A stretch of 32,416 nucleotides of DNA from DASRSS01 sp035656335. GTDB taxonomy: Bacteria > Actinomycetota > Actinomycetes > Mycobacteriales > Jatrophihabitantaceae. A program made the translations under genes and the position numbers. Shown piece by piece: positions 22,283 through 30,361 of this stretch (position 1 is its first letter; each line of letters opens with the position of its first letter). Under the pieces are notes generated by a model. The model was not told the origin of the DNA and ran no database searches. It saw nothing but the letters and a program-made list of their open reading frames with translations. Location of the stretch: positions 1 through 32,416 of the forward strand of contig DASRSS010000160.1 of assembly GCA_035656335.1 (NCBI GenBank), read 5' to 3'.

Positions 22283-22762
22283 GTGGCCACCGGAACCCCA
22301 GCGACCGCCCTGCTCACGAAGGCGAAGGTCGCGTTCACGCTGCACCCGTACGAGCACGACGCGCGCGCCGAGGCCTACGGCGACGAGGCCGCGGCCGCGC
22401 TGGGCGTCCCGCCCGAGCGGATCTTCAAGACGCTGATCGCAAGCGTCGACGGCAAGCTCGGCTGCGCCGTCGTTCCCGTCGCCGGCCGGCTCGACCTCAA
22501 GGCCTTCGCGGCCGCGCTCGGCGGCAAGAAGGCCGAGCTCGCCGATCCCGCGGCCGCCGCGCGTGCGACCGGCTATGTCGTTGGCGGCATCTCCCCGCTC
22601 GGCCAGAAGTCCCGGCTCCCCGTGGTCGTGGACGGATCGGCCGCGGCGTTCGAGACCGTGTACGTCTCGGCCGGGCGCCGCGGCCTGCAGGTGCAGCTCG
22701 CGCCCGCCGACCTGATCCGGCTGACGAACGCCCGGCTGGCCGCGATCAGCACGGCCGGCTGA
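22283..22762 (+). CDS. ybaK: Cys-tRNA(Pro) deacylase, YbaK/EbsC family
   Basis: A 159-residue editing enzyme of the YbaK/ProX superfamily that hydrolyses Cys-tRNA(Pro) and related mischarged tRNAs. Visible features are FTLHPYEHDARAEAYGDEAA, the catalytic-site PPERIFKTLIASVDG (Lys49), KAELADPAAAARATGYVVGGISPLGQKS and VVDGSAAAFETVYVSAGRRGLQV. Length is normal. GTG 22283 follows TATCGT (22271-22276) by 6 bases, so it is probably leaderless. That -10 box lies next to the -35 of the sigR promoter on the other strand. The stop codon abuts the acyl-CoA synthetase stop on the opposite strand. Confidence 0.93.
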   Translation: MATGTPATALLTKAKVAFTLHPYEHDARAEAYGDEAAAALGVPPERIFKTLIASVDGKLGCAVVPVAGRLDLKAFAAALGGKKAELADPAAAARATGYVVGGISPLGQKSRLPVVVDGSAAAFETVYVSAGRRGLQVQLAPADLIRLTNARLAAISTAG

Positions 22763-24469
22763 TCAGGCGAAGTCCTCCTCGCGGTACTCGCCGGCCGGGC
22801 GGCTTCCCGCGTTGGCGGCCTCCGCGGTGCGCAGCTCGACGCGCCGGATCTTGCCGCTGATCGTCTTCGGCAGCTCGGCGAACTCGATGCGGCGGATGCG
22901 CTTGTACGGCGCGAGCCGCTCGCGGCAGAAGCGCAGGATGTCGCCCGCCAGCTCCGCGCTCGGTTCGCGCCCGCCGGCCAGCACGACGTACGCCTTCGGG
23001 ACCGCCAGCCGCAGCTCGTCCGGCGCGGGGACGACCGCGGCCTCGGCGACCGCCGGGTGCTCGATCAGCACGCTCTCCAGCTCGAACGGGCTGATCCGGT
23101 AGTCGCTGGCCTTGAACACGTCGTCGCTGCGCCCGACGTAGGTGATGTAGCCGTCCGCGTCCCGGACCGCGACGTCACCGGTGTGGTACCTGCCGCCGTC
23201 GAACGCGGCCGCGTTGCGGTCGTCGTCGCCGGCGTAGCCGACCATCAGACCAACCGGGCGCTCCGGCTCGCAGCGCACGCAGATCTCGCCCTCCGCCTCG
23301 GCGGACGCGCCGACCTCGCCGCTCACCGGGTCGACCAGGTCGATCGCGAAGCCCGGCATGGGACGTCCCATCGAACCGAGCTTGAGCGGCTGCCCCGGCG
23401 GGTTGCCGACCTGCAGCGTCGTCTCGGTCTGGCCGAATCCGTCCCGGATGGTCAGGCCCCAGGCGCGCTGCACGGACTCGATCACCTCGGGGTTCAGCGG
23501 CTCGCCCGCGCCCACCAGTTCGCGCAGCGACAGCCCGTCCTTCCACGCGGCCAGGTCCTGCTGGATCAGCATCCGCCACACGGTCGGCGGCGCGCAGAAC
23601 GTGGTCACCTTCGCGTCGCGCAGCACGTCGAGCATCGCGGCGGCGTCGAAGCGCTCGTAGTTGAACAGGCAGATGGTCGCCCCCGCGATCCACGGCGCGA
23701 ACACGCACGACCAGGCGTGCTTGGCCCATCCGGGACTGGACACGTTCAGGTGGACGTCGCCGGGCTGCAGCCCGATCCAGTACATCGTGGACAGGTGCCC
23801 GATCGGGTAGCTGGCGTGCGTGTGCTCGACCAGCTTCGGCAGCGCGGTCGTCCCGGACGTGAAGTACAGCAGCAGCGGATCGTCCGCCGCGGTCGGCTGC
23901 TCGGGGCTGAACGGCGCGATCGATTCGACCGAGTCCGCGTAGCGCAGCCAGCCCTCGACGGGTTCGCCGACGGCGACGCGCAGGTACGAGCCGCGGACGC
24001 CGTCGAAGCGCGGCGCGACGTCCGAGCGCGCGATGACCGCGCCGACGTTGCCGCGGTCGACGCGGTCGCGCAGGTCGTCCTCAGCGAGCAGCGTGGTGGC
24101 GGGGATGAGCACCACGCCGAGCTTCATCGCAGCCAGCGTCGTCTCCCACAGCTCGACCTGGTTGCCGAGCAGGACGAGCACGCGCATGCCGCGCGAGACG
24201 CCGTGCGAACGCAGCCAGCCGGCCACCTGGTCGGAGCGGTGGGACAGCTGCTCGAACGTGTACCGCGCCTCGCTCCCGTCGGCCTCGATCAGGTGCAGCG
24301 CGACCCGCTGCGGGTGTTCGGCAGCCAGCACGGCGTCGAACCAGTCGATCGCGAAGTTGAAGTTCTCCGGCCGGGGCCACCGGAACTGTGCGTAGGCGGT
24401 GTCGTAGTCGGTGCGATGCTGGACGAGGAAATCGCGGGCCGCGCGGAACTGTTCGGTTGGACTGGTCAC
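22763..24469 (-). CDS. Acyl-CoA synthetase, AMP-binding family (medium-chain type)
   Basis: A 568-residue adenylate-forming enzyme that activates a carboxylic acid to its acyl-CoA via acyl-AMP. Motifs: the P-loop YFTSGTTALPKLVEH (204-212 core), DGFGQTETT, RYHTGDVAVRDADGYITYVGRSDD and the catalytic Lys540 in TISGKIRR. The middle (SSPGWAKHAWSCVFAPWIAGA) resembles medium-chain acyl-CoA or benzoate-CoA ligase-like proteins, so the substrate is probably a medium-chain or aromatic acid (inference). GTG 24469 lies 3 bases after the stop of the upstream hydrolase gene, so it is the last gene of the trkA-hydrolase-synthetase operon. Confidence 0.92.
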   Translation of the reverse strand: MTSPTEQFRAARDFLVQHRTDYDTAYAQFRWPRPENFNFAIDWFDAVLAAEHPQRVALHLIEADGSEARYTFEQLSHRSDQVAGWLRSHGVSRGMRVLVLLGNQVELWETTLAAMKLGVVLIPATTLLAEDDLRDRVDRGNVGAVIARSDVAPRFDGVRGSYLRVAVGEPVEGWLRYADSVESIAPFSPEQPTAADDPLLLYFTSGTTALPKLVEHTHASYPIGHLSTMYWIGLQPGDVHLNVSSPGWAKHAWSCVFAPWIAGATICLFNYERFDAAAMLDVLRDAKVTTFCAPPTVWRMLIQQDLAAWKDGLSLRELVGAGEPLNPEVIESVQRAWGLTIRDGFGQTETTLQVGNPPGQPLKLGSMGRPMPGFAIDLVDPVSGEVGASAEAEGEICVRCEPERPVGLMVGYAGDDDRNAAAFDGGRYHTGDVAVRDADGYITYVGRSDDVFKASDYRISPFELESVLIEHPAVAEAAVVPAPDELRLAVPKAYVVLAGGREPSAELAGDILRFCRERLAPYKRIRRIEFAELPKTISGKIRRVELRTAEAANAGSRPAGEYREEDFA

Positions 24470-24472
24470 CCT

Positions 24473-25093
24473 TCAGACACTGGCACGGGCGAGAAGGCTT
24501 GTCACGAAGGTGATCACCGCCGTGGCGACGGCGGCCGGATCCTTCTTTAGCGCGTGACCAGCTCCGGGGATCAGGACGACTTTGCGGTTACGGCCGCGCG
24601 GCGGTTGGCCGAACGGGTCGCGGTCGCCCTGCACCACCAGCGCGGGGACGCCCGCCCCGGCGAGCTCGTCCAACCGCGACTTCTCCGGTTTGCCAGGGGG
24701 ATGCAGCGGGAACGCGAGCGCGACGACACCGACGGCGCCGCACGCGCGGGCGGTGCGGCACGCGACGCGGGCGCCGTTGGACCGTCCGCCGACGACGAGC
24801 GGCAGGTCGCGCAGCCCGGGCCGCTTGCGCAGCGCGGCGACGGTCTCCAGCCAGGCGGCGTCCTGCGGCTCCGGCTTCGGTGGCGTGCGGCGCCCGGCGA
24901 CGCGGTACGGCTGGTTGACCAGCGCGACCGCGAGACCGGCCGCGACGGCCGCGTCGCGCACCGCGAGCAGGTCGACCGTGCCGACGTCCGCGCCGGCGCC
25001 GTGGGTGAGGACGAGCAGCGCTCGCCCCGCACGCGGCCGGTCGAGCGCGACGCGGGCAGGCCCGGCGGCGGTCGCGATCTCGATCTCGCTCAT
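24473..25093 (-). CDS. Alpha/beta hydrolase of the TEX30/KAT type
   Basis: A 206-residue small alpha/beta hydrolase. It begins with the oxyanion strand VLTHGAGADVGT. It has the nucleophile elbow GGRSNGARVA, the acid in VVQGDRDPFG and the His in LIPGAGHALKK. The unusual G-R-S-N-G elbow fits the KANL/TEX30-like family, whose substrates are poorly known. Its ATG overlaps the trkA stop by four bases (ATGA), and the acyl-CoA synthetase follows after 3 bases. It may release or recycle an acyl group for the synthetase, but that is speculation. Confidence 0.88.
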   Translation of the reverse strand: MSEIEIATAAGPARVALDRPRAGRALLVLTHGAGADVGTVDLLAVRDAAVAAGLAVALVNQPYRVAGRRTPPKPEPQDAAWLETVAALRKRPGLRDLPLVVGGRSNGARVACRTARACGAVGVVALAFPLHPPGKPEKSRLDELAGAGVPALVVQGDRDPFGQPPRGRNRKVVLIPGAGHALKKDPAAVATAVITFVTSLLARASV

Positions 25094-25755
25094 GCCTGCC
25101 GCCCGGTCAACGCCTGGCGCACCTGGGCCTCGGAGTTCTCCCCGACCGCGAGCACGAGCTCGTCGCCGACCAACAGCGGCGTGCGCGGGTTCGGCGTGAC
25201 GACGGTGCCGTTGCGCAGGATCGTCAGCAGCGCCGCGTCCCCCGGCAGTCGCAGGTCGGCCACGGACGCGCCGACCAGCGCGGAATCGTCCGGCAGCGTC
25301 AGCGCGATCAGGTTGCTGCCGCCCTCGCGCAGCGTCATCAGCCGCACGATGTCACCGACCGTGACGGCCTCCTCGACCGCGGCCACCAGCGCGTTCGGCG
25401 TCGACACCGCGACGTCGACGCCCCACGCCTGCGTGAAAAGCCACTGGTTGCCAACGTTGTTCACGCGGGCCACGACCCGGGGCACGTGGCACTCGGTCTT
25501 GGCGAGCAGCGCGAACACCATGTTCGCCTTGTCGTCGCCGGTGGCGGCCATGACGACGTCGCACATCGAGATTCCGGCCGCCTGCAGCGTCCCCGCCTCG
25601 CACGCGTCGGCGAGCATCCAGTCGGCGTCGGGGACGAGGTGCGGACGGTAGCTCGCGCGCTCGCGCTCGATGAGCAGCACCTTGTGCCCGTCGTCGAGCA
25701 GCGCCTGGGCGATGGACCGTCCCACGGCGCCCGCTCCGGCGATGGCGACCCGCAC
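25090..25755 (-). CDS. TrkA-family potassium uptake regulatory protein (RCK)
   Basis: A 221-residue cytoplasmic regulator of K+ transport. The N-terminal Rossmann domain has VAIAGAGAVGRSIAQALL, with an acidic end to the second strand (LIERE), suggesting NAD(H) binding, then DVVMAATGDDKANMVFALLAK. The C-terminal TrkA_C domain covers about residues 135-215 (LIALTLPDDSALVGASVADLRLP, GDELVLAVGE). Its expected partner is a TrkH/TrkG-type channel or another TrkA copy; neither is adjacent. GTG 25755 follows GGGGAG at 7 bases. It is divergent from a K+/H+ antiporter gene 63 bp away, linking both to potassium balance. Confidence 0.93.
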   Translation of the reverse strand: MRVAIAGAGAVGRSIAQALLDDGHKVLLIERERASYRPHLVPDADWMLADACEAGTLQAAGISMCDVVMAATGDDKANMVFALLAKTECHVPRVVARVNNVGNQWLFTQAWGVDVAVSTPNALVAAVEEAVTVGDIVRLMTLREGGSNLIALTLPDDSALVGASVADLRLPGDAALLTILRNGTVVTPNPRTPLLVGDELVLAVGENSEAQVRQALTGRQA

Positions 25756-25818
25756 GTGACTGCTCCCCTCTCGTGTCGAGCTCTGCCGGCACGGACAGTC
25801 TCCCCTAACCTCTGGGTG

Positions 25819-27315
25819 ATGAGCCTGCAGCAGCTGTACCTCACGCTGCTGGTGGGTGGTGTGGTCGTCCTGGTCAGCGTGGTGGCGACCCGCGTGGCGG
25901 CCCGGGTGGGACTGCCCAGCCTGCTGCTGTACCTGGTGTTGGGCGTGCTGCTCGGCGAGGACGTCATCGGTGTGCGGTTGGACGACGCGCAGCTCGCGCA
26001 GAACCTCGGCATCGCCGCGCTCGCGGTCATCCTGATCGAGGGCGGGCTGACGACCAGCTGGTCGGACATCCGCGCGCTGATCGGGCCGGCCGGCGTGCTG
26101 GCGACCGTCGGCATCGGCGTGAGCACCGTGGTGACCGCCGCGGGCGCGCACTTCCTGCTCGGTTTCGGCTGGCAGCTCTCGCTGCTGTTCGGCGCGATCG
26201 TCTCCTCGACGGACGCGGCTGCCGTGTTCGCGATCCTGCGCGTGCTGCCGCTGCCGCGTCGCGTGGTCGGCCTGCTGGAGGCGGAGTCCGGCTTCAACGA
26301 CGCGCCCGCGGTGATCCTGGTCGTGCTGTTCAGCAAGCCCCCGATGGACACGTCCGTGCCATCCTTCGCCGGCACCCTGGTGTACGAGCTGGCGGCCGGC
26401 GCCGCGATCGGCCTCGTGCTCGGCTGGCTCGGGAGCGTCGCGCTCCCCCGCCTGGCGCTGCCCGGTTCCGGTCTTTACCCGCTCGCGACGTTCGGCCTGG
26501 CCACCGTCGCGTTCGCGGCCGGCGGCGCGGCGCACGCGAGCGGCTTCCTGGCCGCGTACCTCGCGGCGCTGCTGCTCGCGAACGGCCAGCTGCCGCACCG
26601 CGCGGCGACCCGCTCGTTCGCCGAGGGCATCGGCTGGCTGGCGCAGATCGGGCTGTTCGTGCTGCTCGGTCTGCTGGTCGACCCGTCCGAGCTGCCCGGC
26701 CAGATCCTGCCCGCGCTGGCCATCGGCGCGGTGCTGCTCGTCGTCGCGCGGCCGCTTGCCGTGCTGTGCTGCCTGCTGCCGTTCCGGATTCCCTTACGCG
26801 AGCAGGCATTCCTGTCGTGGGCGGGACTGCGTGGCGCCGTGCCGATCGTGCTCGCGACGTTCCCGATCGTGCACCACGTGCCACACAGCCAGCGGCTGCT
26901 CAGCCTGGTGTTCGTGCTCGTCGCGCTGTTCACGCTCATCCAGGCGCCGAGCCTGCAGCCGCTCGCGCGGATCCTGCGGCTCGTCCCCCGCGAGGCCACC
27001 CGGCAGATCCTCGTCGAGTCGGCGCCGCTGGACGTGCTCGACGCCGAGCTGCTGACGATGACGGTGCCGGCGACGTCCAGGCTCAACGCGGTGTCCGTGC
27101 TCGAGCTGCGGCTGCCCGACCCGAGCGTGATCACGCTGATCATCCGCGACGGGCACAGCTTCGTGCCGACACCGGACACGCAACTGCGCGCCGAGGACGA
27201 GCTGCTGATCGTGACCACGCGCAAGCGGCGGGAGCAGGCCGAGCGGCGGCTGCGGGCGGTCAGCCGCCGGGGTCCGCTCGCCCACTGGTTCGACGAGTAC
27301 GGCGAACCGGACTGA
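25819..27315 (+). CDS. Potassium/proton antiporter, CPA1 (CvrA/NhaP2-like)
   Basis: A 498-residue antiporter. About 12 membrane helices cover residues 5-385, including the core motif SSTDAAAVFAILR and GFNDAPAVILVVLF (the ND pair used in CPA1 ion exchange), then FLSWAGLRGAVPIVLATFP. A cytoplasmic TrkA_C-like domain follows at about 400-485 (LNAVSVLELRLPDPSVITLIIRDG, DELLIVTTRKR). The C-terminal RCK_C domain and overall length fit the CvrA-type family, which exports K+ in exchange for H+. TAACCT (25806-25811) lies 7 bases before ATG 25819, so the message may be leaderless. It is divergent from trkA. Confidence 0.92.
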   Translation: MSLQQLYLTLLVGGVVVLVSVVATRVAARVGLPSLLLYLVLGVLLGEDVIGVRLDDAQLAQNLGIAALAVILIEGGLTTSWSDIRALIGPAGVLATVGIGVSTVVTAAGAHFLLGFGWQLSLLFGAIVSSTDAAAVFAILRVLPLPRRVVGLLEAESGFNDAPAVILVVLFSKPPMDTSVPSFAGTLVYELAAGAAIGLVLGWLGSVALPRLALPGSGLYPLATFGLATVAFAAGGAAHASGFLAAYLAALLLANGQLPHRAATRSFAEGIGWLAQIGLFVLLGLLVDPSELPGQILPALAIGAVLLVVARPLAVLCCLLPFRIPLREQAFLSWAGLRGAVPIVLATFPIVHHVPHSQRLLSLVFVLVALFTLIQAPSLQPLARILRLVPREATRQILVESAPLDVLDAELLTMTVPATSRLNAVSVLELRLPDPSVITLIIRDGHSFVPTPDTQLRAEDELLIVTTRKRREQAERRLRAVSRRGPLAHWFDEYGEPD

Positions 27316-27358
27316 GGTGCAGGCGAAGCGCTGACGGGCGTCGGCGGATACTCGAACC

Positions 27359-28066
27359 ATGTGCGGGAGGTACGTGAGCGTCGCGGCGGACGCGGATCTG
27401 GTGGCCGAGTTCGACGTCGACGAGGTGGTCGACGACGCGCCCGGGCCGTCCTGGAACGTCGCGCCGACCGACCCGGTGCGGATGATCGTCCGCCGCACGC
27501 CCAAGGAGTCCAGCACCGCAGTCCGCCAGCTGCGGACCGCCCGGTGGGGACTCGTGCCCAGCTGGTCGCGCGACAGCAAGGGCGGCGCGCGGATGATCAA
27601 CGCGCGCATCGAGACCGTGACCAGCAAGCCTGCGTTCAAGACCGCCGCCGCGAAGCGCCGCTGCCTGCTCCCGGCCCTCGGCTACTACGAATGGCAGCAG
27701 ACCGACACGGGCAAGGTGCCGTACTTCCTGCACGGCGCGGACGGCGGCCTGCTGGCGTTCGCGGGGCTGTACGAGCTCTGGCGCGACCGTTCGCTGGCCG
27801 ACGACGACCCGAACCGCTGGCTGGTCACCTGCACGGTGATCACCCAGCAGGCCAGCGACGTCCTCGGCGAGATCCACGACCGCAACCCGGTCGTCGTGCC
27901 GCCCGAGCTGTGGGACGGCTGGCTGGACTGCTCCAGCGAGGACGTCGCCGCCGCCGAGGACCTGCTCGCCGCGATCCCCGAGGCGCACCTGGAGCCGTAC
28001 GTCGTCTCGGCCGCGGTGGGCAACGTGCGCAACAACGGCCCGGAGCTGATCGAGAGAGTCTGCTAG
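27359..28066 (+). CDS. SRAP domain protein (YedK/HMCES-like, SOS response-associated peptidase)
   Basis: A 235-residue protein that forms a covalent thiazolidine link to abasic sites in single-stranded DNA and so protects them. After Met removal Cys2 is the reactive residue (MCGRYV). Other conserved sites are Asn33 in WNVAPT, Glu111 in GYYEWQQ and His173 in IHDRNPVVV. All catalytic residues are present; Asn replaces the more common Met in HDRMPV. No LexA box is evident in the short upstream gap. GATACT (27347-27352) lies 6 bases before ATG 27359. It sits just before aroA, as its counterpart (Rv3226c) does in mycobacteria, although there on the opposite strand. Confidence 0.95.
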   Translation: MCGRYVSVAADADLVAEFDVDEVVDDAPGPSWNVAPTDPVRMIVRRTPKESSTAVRQLRTARWGLVPSWSRDSKGGARMINARIETVTSKPAFKTAAAKRRCLLPALGYYEWQQTDTGKVPYFLHGADGGLLAFAGLYELWRDRSLADDDPNRWLVTCTVITQQASDVLGEIHDRNPVVVPPELWDGWLDCSSEDVAAAEDLLAAIPEAHLEPYVVSAAVGNVRNNGPELIERVC

Positions 28067-28082
28067 CTGGCAGACTTGGGTT

Positions 28083-29357
28083 GTGCCGGAGCAGACGATG
28101 TGGACCGCGCCGCGTGCCGGTGGGCCGGTCCGCGCGACCGTCGAGCTGCCCGGGTCGAAGTCGCTGACCAACCGGCTGCTGGTGCTCGCCGCGCTCGCCG
28201 ACGGGCCGTCCCGGCTGGTCGCCCCGCTGCGCGCCCGCGATACCGAGCTGATGGCCGCGGCGCTGCGCACGTTCGGCGTGCGGATCGCCGACGACGGGCC
28301 GGACTGGGTGATCACGCCGGGTGCGTTGCACGGCGGGACGGTCGACACCGGCCTGGCCGGGACGGTGATGCGCTTCGTGCCGCCGGTGGCCGCGCTCGCC
28401 GACGGGCTCACGACGTTCGACGGCGACCCGTACGCGCGTGAGCGCCCGATGGCCACGCTGATCGACGCGCTCCGGCAGATCGGCGCGTCCGTCGACGACG
28501 CGGGGCGCGGCCGGCTGCCGTTCACCGTCCAGGGCAGCGGATCGGTTCCCGGTGGCCCGGTGCACGTGGACGCGTCCGCGTCGTCGCAGTTCGTGTCCGC
28601 GCTGCTGCTCGCGGGCGCCAGGTTCGACAAGGGCGTCACGGTCGTGCACACCGGCACGGCACCGGTCCCGTCCACGCCGCACATCGAGATGACCCTGGAC
28701 GTGCTGCGCGCCGCCGGCGTCCGCGCCGAGGCCACCGGCGCCGGCGAGTGGCAGGTCGCGCCCGGCCCGATCACCGCGCGGGACTGCGTGGTCGAGCCGG
28801 ACCTGTCCAACGCTGCGCCGTTCCTGGCGGCGGCGCTGGTCACCGGCGGATCGGTCACGGTCCCGCGCTGGCCGGCGGTCACCACGCAGGCCGGCGACGC
28901 GCTGCGCGACCTGCTGGCCGCGATGGGCGCCAAGGTCTCGCTGACCGCCGACGGCCTCACCGTCTCGGCCGGAGACGAGCTGCGCGGGCTGGACGCCGAC
29001 CTGCACGACGTCGGCGAGCTGACCCCGACGCTTGCCGCGCTCGCCGCCCTCGCCGGCACGCCGTCGCGACTGCGCGGCATCGGCCACCTGCGCGGCCACG
29101 AGACCGACCGGCTCGCCGCGCTCGCCACCGAACTCGGCCGGCTCGGCGGTGACGTCACCGAGGGGCCGGACGAGTTGATCATCGAGCCGCGCCCGCTGCA
29201 CGGCGGTGAATGGCGCGCGTACGCCGACCACCGGATGGCGACGGCGGGCGCCGTCCTCGGTCTGGTGGTCGACGGCGTGCGCGTGGACGACATCGCGTGC
29301 ACCGGCAAGACGCTCCCCGACTTCCCCGGCCTGTGGGCCCGGATGCTCGGCGCCTGA
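28083..29357 (+). CDS. aroA: 3-phosphoshikimate 1-carboxyvinyltransferase (EPSP synthase)
   Basis: A 424-residue enzyme of the shikimate pathway that adds enolpyruvate from PEP to shikimate-3-phosphate. The N-terminal LPGSKSLTNRLL carries substrate-binding Lys26, Ser27 and Arg31. GLAGTVMRFVPPVAAL and DGDPYARERPM follow, then SSQFVSALLLAGA, VEPDLSNAAPFLAAALV and the C-terminal RGHETDRLAALATEL and YADHRMATAGAVLGL. Motifs are those of a normal EPSP synthase; I cannot judge glyphosate class with certainty. GTG 28083 follows CAGACT by 6 bases. The rsgA gene starts 5 bases after its stop, so the two are co-transcribed. Confidence 0.97.
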   Translation: MPEQTMWTAPRAGGPVRATVELPGSKSLTNRLLVLAALADGPSRLVAPLRARDTELMAAALRTFGVRIADDGPDWVITPGALHGGTVDTGLAGTVMRFVPPVAALADGLTTFDGDPYARERPMATLIDALRQIGASVDDAGRGRLPFTVQGSGSVPGGPVHVDASASSQFVSALLLAGARFDKGVTVVHTGTAPVPSTPHIEMTLDVLRAAGVRAEATGAGEWQVAPGPITARDCVVEPDLSNAAPFLAAALVTGGSVTVPRWPAVTTQAGDALRDLLAAMGAKVSLTADGLTVSAGDELRGLDADLHDVGELTPTLAALAALAGTPSRLRGIGHLRGHETDRLAALATELGRLGGDVTEGPDELIIEPRPLHGGEWRAYADHRMATAGAVLGLVVDGVRVDDIACTGKTLPDFPGLWARMLGA

Positions 29358-29362
29358 GGTCG

Positions 29363-30352
29363 ATGGCGCGCCGCAACGACGTCCACCGCATGGACGAGGA
29401 CGACGTCCGCGTCCGGGCCAACCCGCGCGGAACCCGGCCGCGGTCCAAGCAGCGGCCGGCGCACGAGGACGCCGCCGACGGCATGGTGCTGACCGTCGAC
29501 CGCGGCCGGTACGCGGTGCTGGTCGGCGACACGATCGTGACCGCGATGCGCGCGCGCGAGCTGGGCCGCAAGGGCATCGCGGTCGGCGATCAGGTAAGCG
29601 TCGTCGGCGACCTCTCCGGGGGGGCGGACGCGCTGGCCCGCATCGTCCGGCTGGCCGAACGGACCACGGTGCTGCGGCGCACGGCCGACGACGACGATTC
29701 GTTCGAGCGGGTGATCGTCGCGAACGCCGATCAGCTGGTGATCGTGGCCGCGCTCGCGGATCCCGAACCGAGCTTCGGGCTGATCGATCGCTGCATCGTC
29801 GCCGCGCTCACCGCCGGCATGGAACCGCTGCTGTGCCTGACCAAGTCCGACCTCGCGCCACCGGACGCGACGCTGCAGCGCTACGAGGCGCTGTCCGTCC
29901 CCGCGGTGGTCACGCATCGCGGCGGCTCGCTGGACGAGCTGCGCGACCGGCTGCGCGACCAGATGTCCGTGCTGGTCGGGCACTCGGGCGTCGGCAAGTC
30001 CACGCTGATCAACGCGCTGGTGCCGGACGCCGCACGCGCGACGGGAGCGGTGAGCGCGATCGGCAAGGGCCGGCACACGTCCTCGTCGGCGATCGCGCTC
30101 GCGCTGGCCGAGGGCGGCTGGGTCATCGACACGCCCGGCGTGCGCTCGTTCGGGCTCGCGCACGTCACGGCCGACGACCTGCTCTGGGCCTTCCCCGACC
30201 TGGAGGACGGCGCGACGGGTTGCCCGCCCGGGTGTGAGCACCTGTCGGCCGGGGCGGGCTGCACGCTGGACGCCTGGGTCGCGGACGGCCATGCCACGCC
30301 CGAGCGATTGGCCGCGTTCCGCCGCCTGCTCGCCAGCCGCACGGGCGACTAG
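29363..30352 (+). CDS. rsgA: Ribosome small subunit-dependent GTPase A
   Basis: A 329-residue circularly permuted GTPase that helps mature the 30S subunit. An Arg/Lys-rich N-terminal tail (1-35) precedes an OB-fold (about 40-105). The GTPase motifs run G4 TKSD (160-163), G1 GHSGVGKST (206-214), G3 DTPG (256-259), the hallmark permuted order. The zinc site is Cys287, Cys291, His293, Cys300 in GCPPGCEHLSAGAGC. ATG 29363 lies 5 bases after the aroA stop, with GAGG at 29356-29359. Its stop codon TAG forms the first three bases of the -10 box of the next gene. Confidence 0.97.
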   Translation: MARRNDVHRMDEDDVRVRANPRGTRPRSKQRPAHEDAADGMVLTVDRGRYAVLVGDTIVTAMRARELGRKGIAVGDQVSVVGDLSGGADALARIVRLAERTTVLRRTADDDDSFERVIVANADQLVIVAALADPEPSFGLIDRCIVAALTAGMEPLLCLTKSDLAPPDATLQRYEALSVPAVVTHRGGSLDELRDRLRDQMSVLVGHSGVGKSTLINALVPDAARATGAVSAIGKGRHTSSSAIALALAEGGWVIDTPGVRSFGLAHVTADDLLWAFPDLEDGATGCPPGCEHLSAGAGCTLDAWVADGHATPERLAAFRRLLASRTGD

Positions 30353-30355
30353 CCT
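30350..30355 (+). promoter_or_regulatory. -10 box of the MOSC gene built on the rsgA stop codon
   Basis: TAGCCT (30350-30355) includes the rsgA TAG stop and lies 6 bases before GTG 30362. This suggests a separate leaderless promoter for the MOSC gene in addition to read-through from aroA-rsgA. Confidence 0.5.
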
Positions 30356-30361
30356 GGCGCG

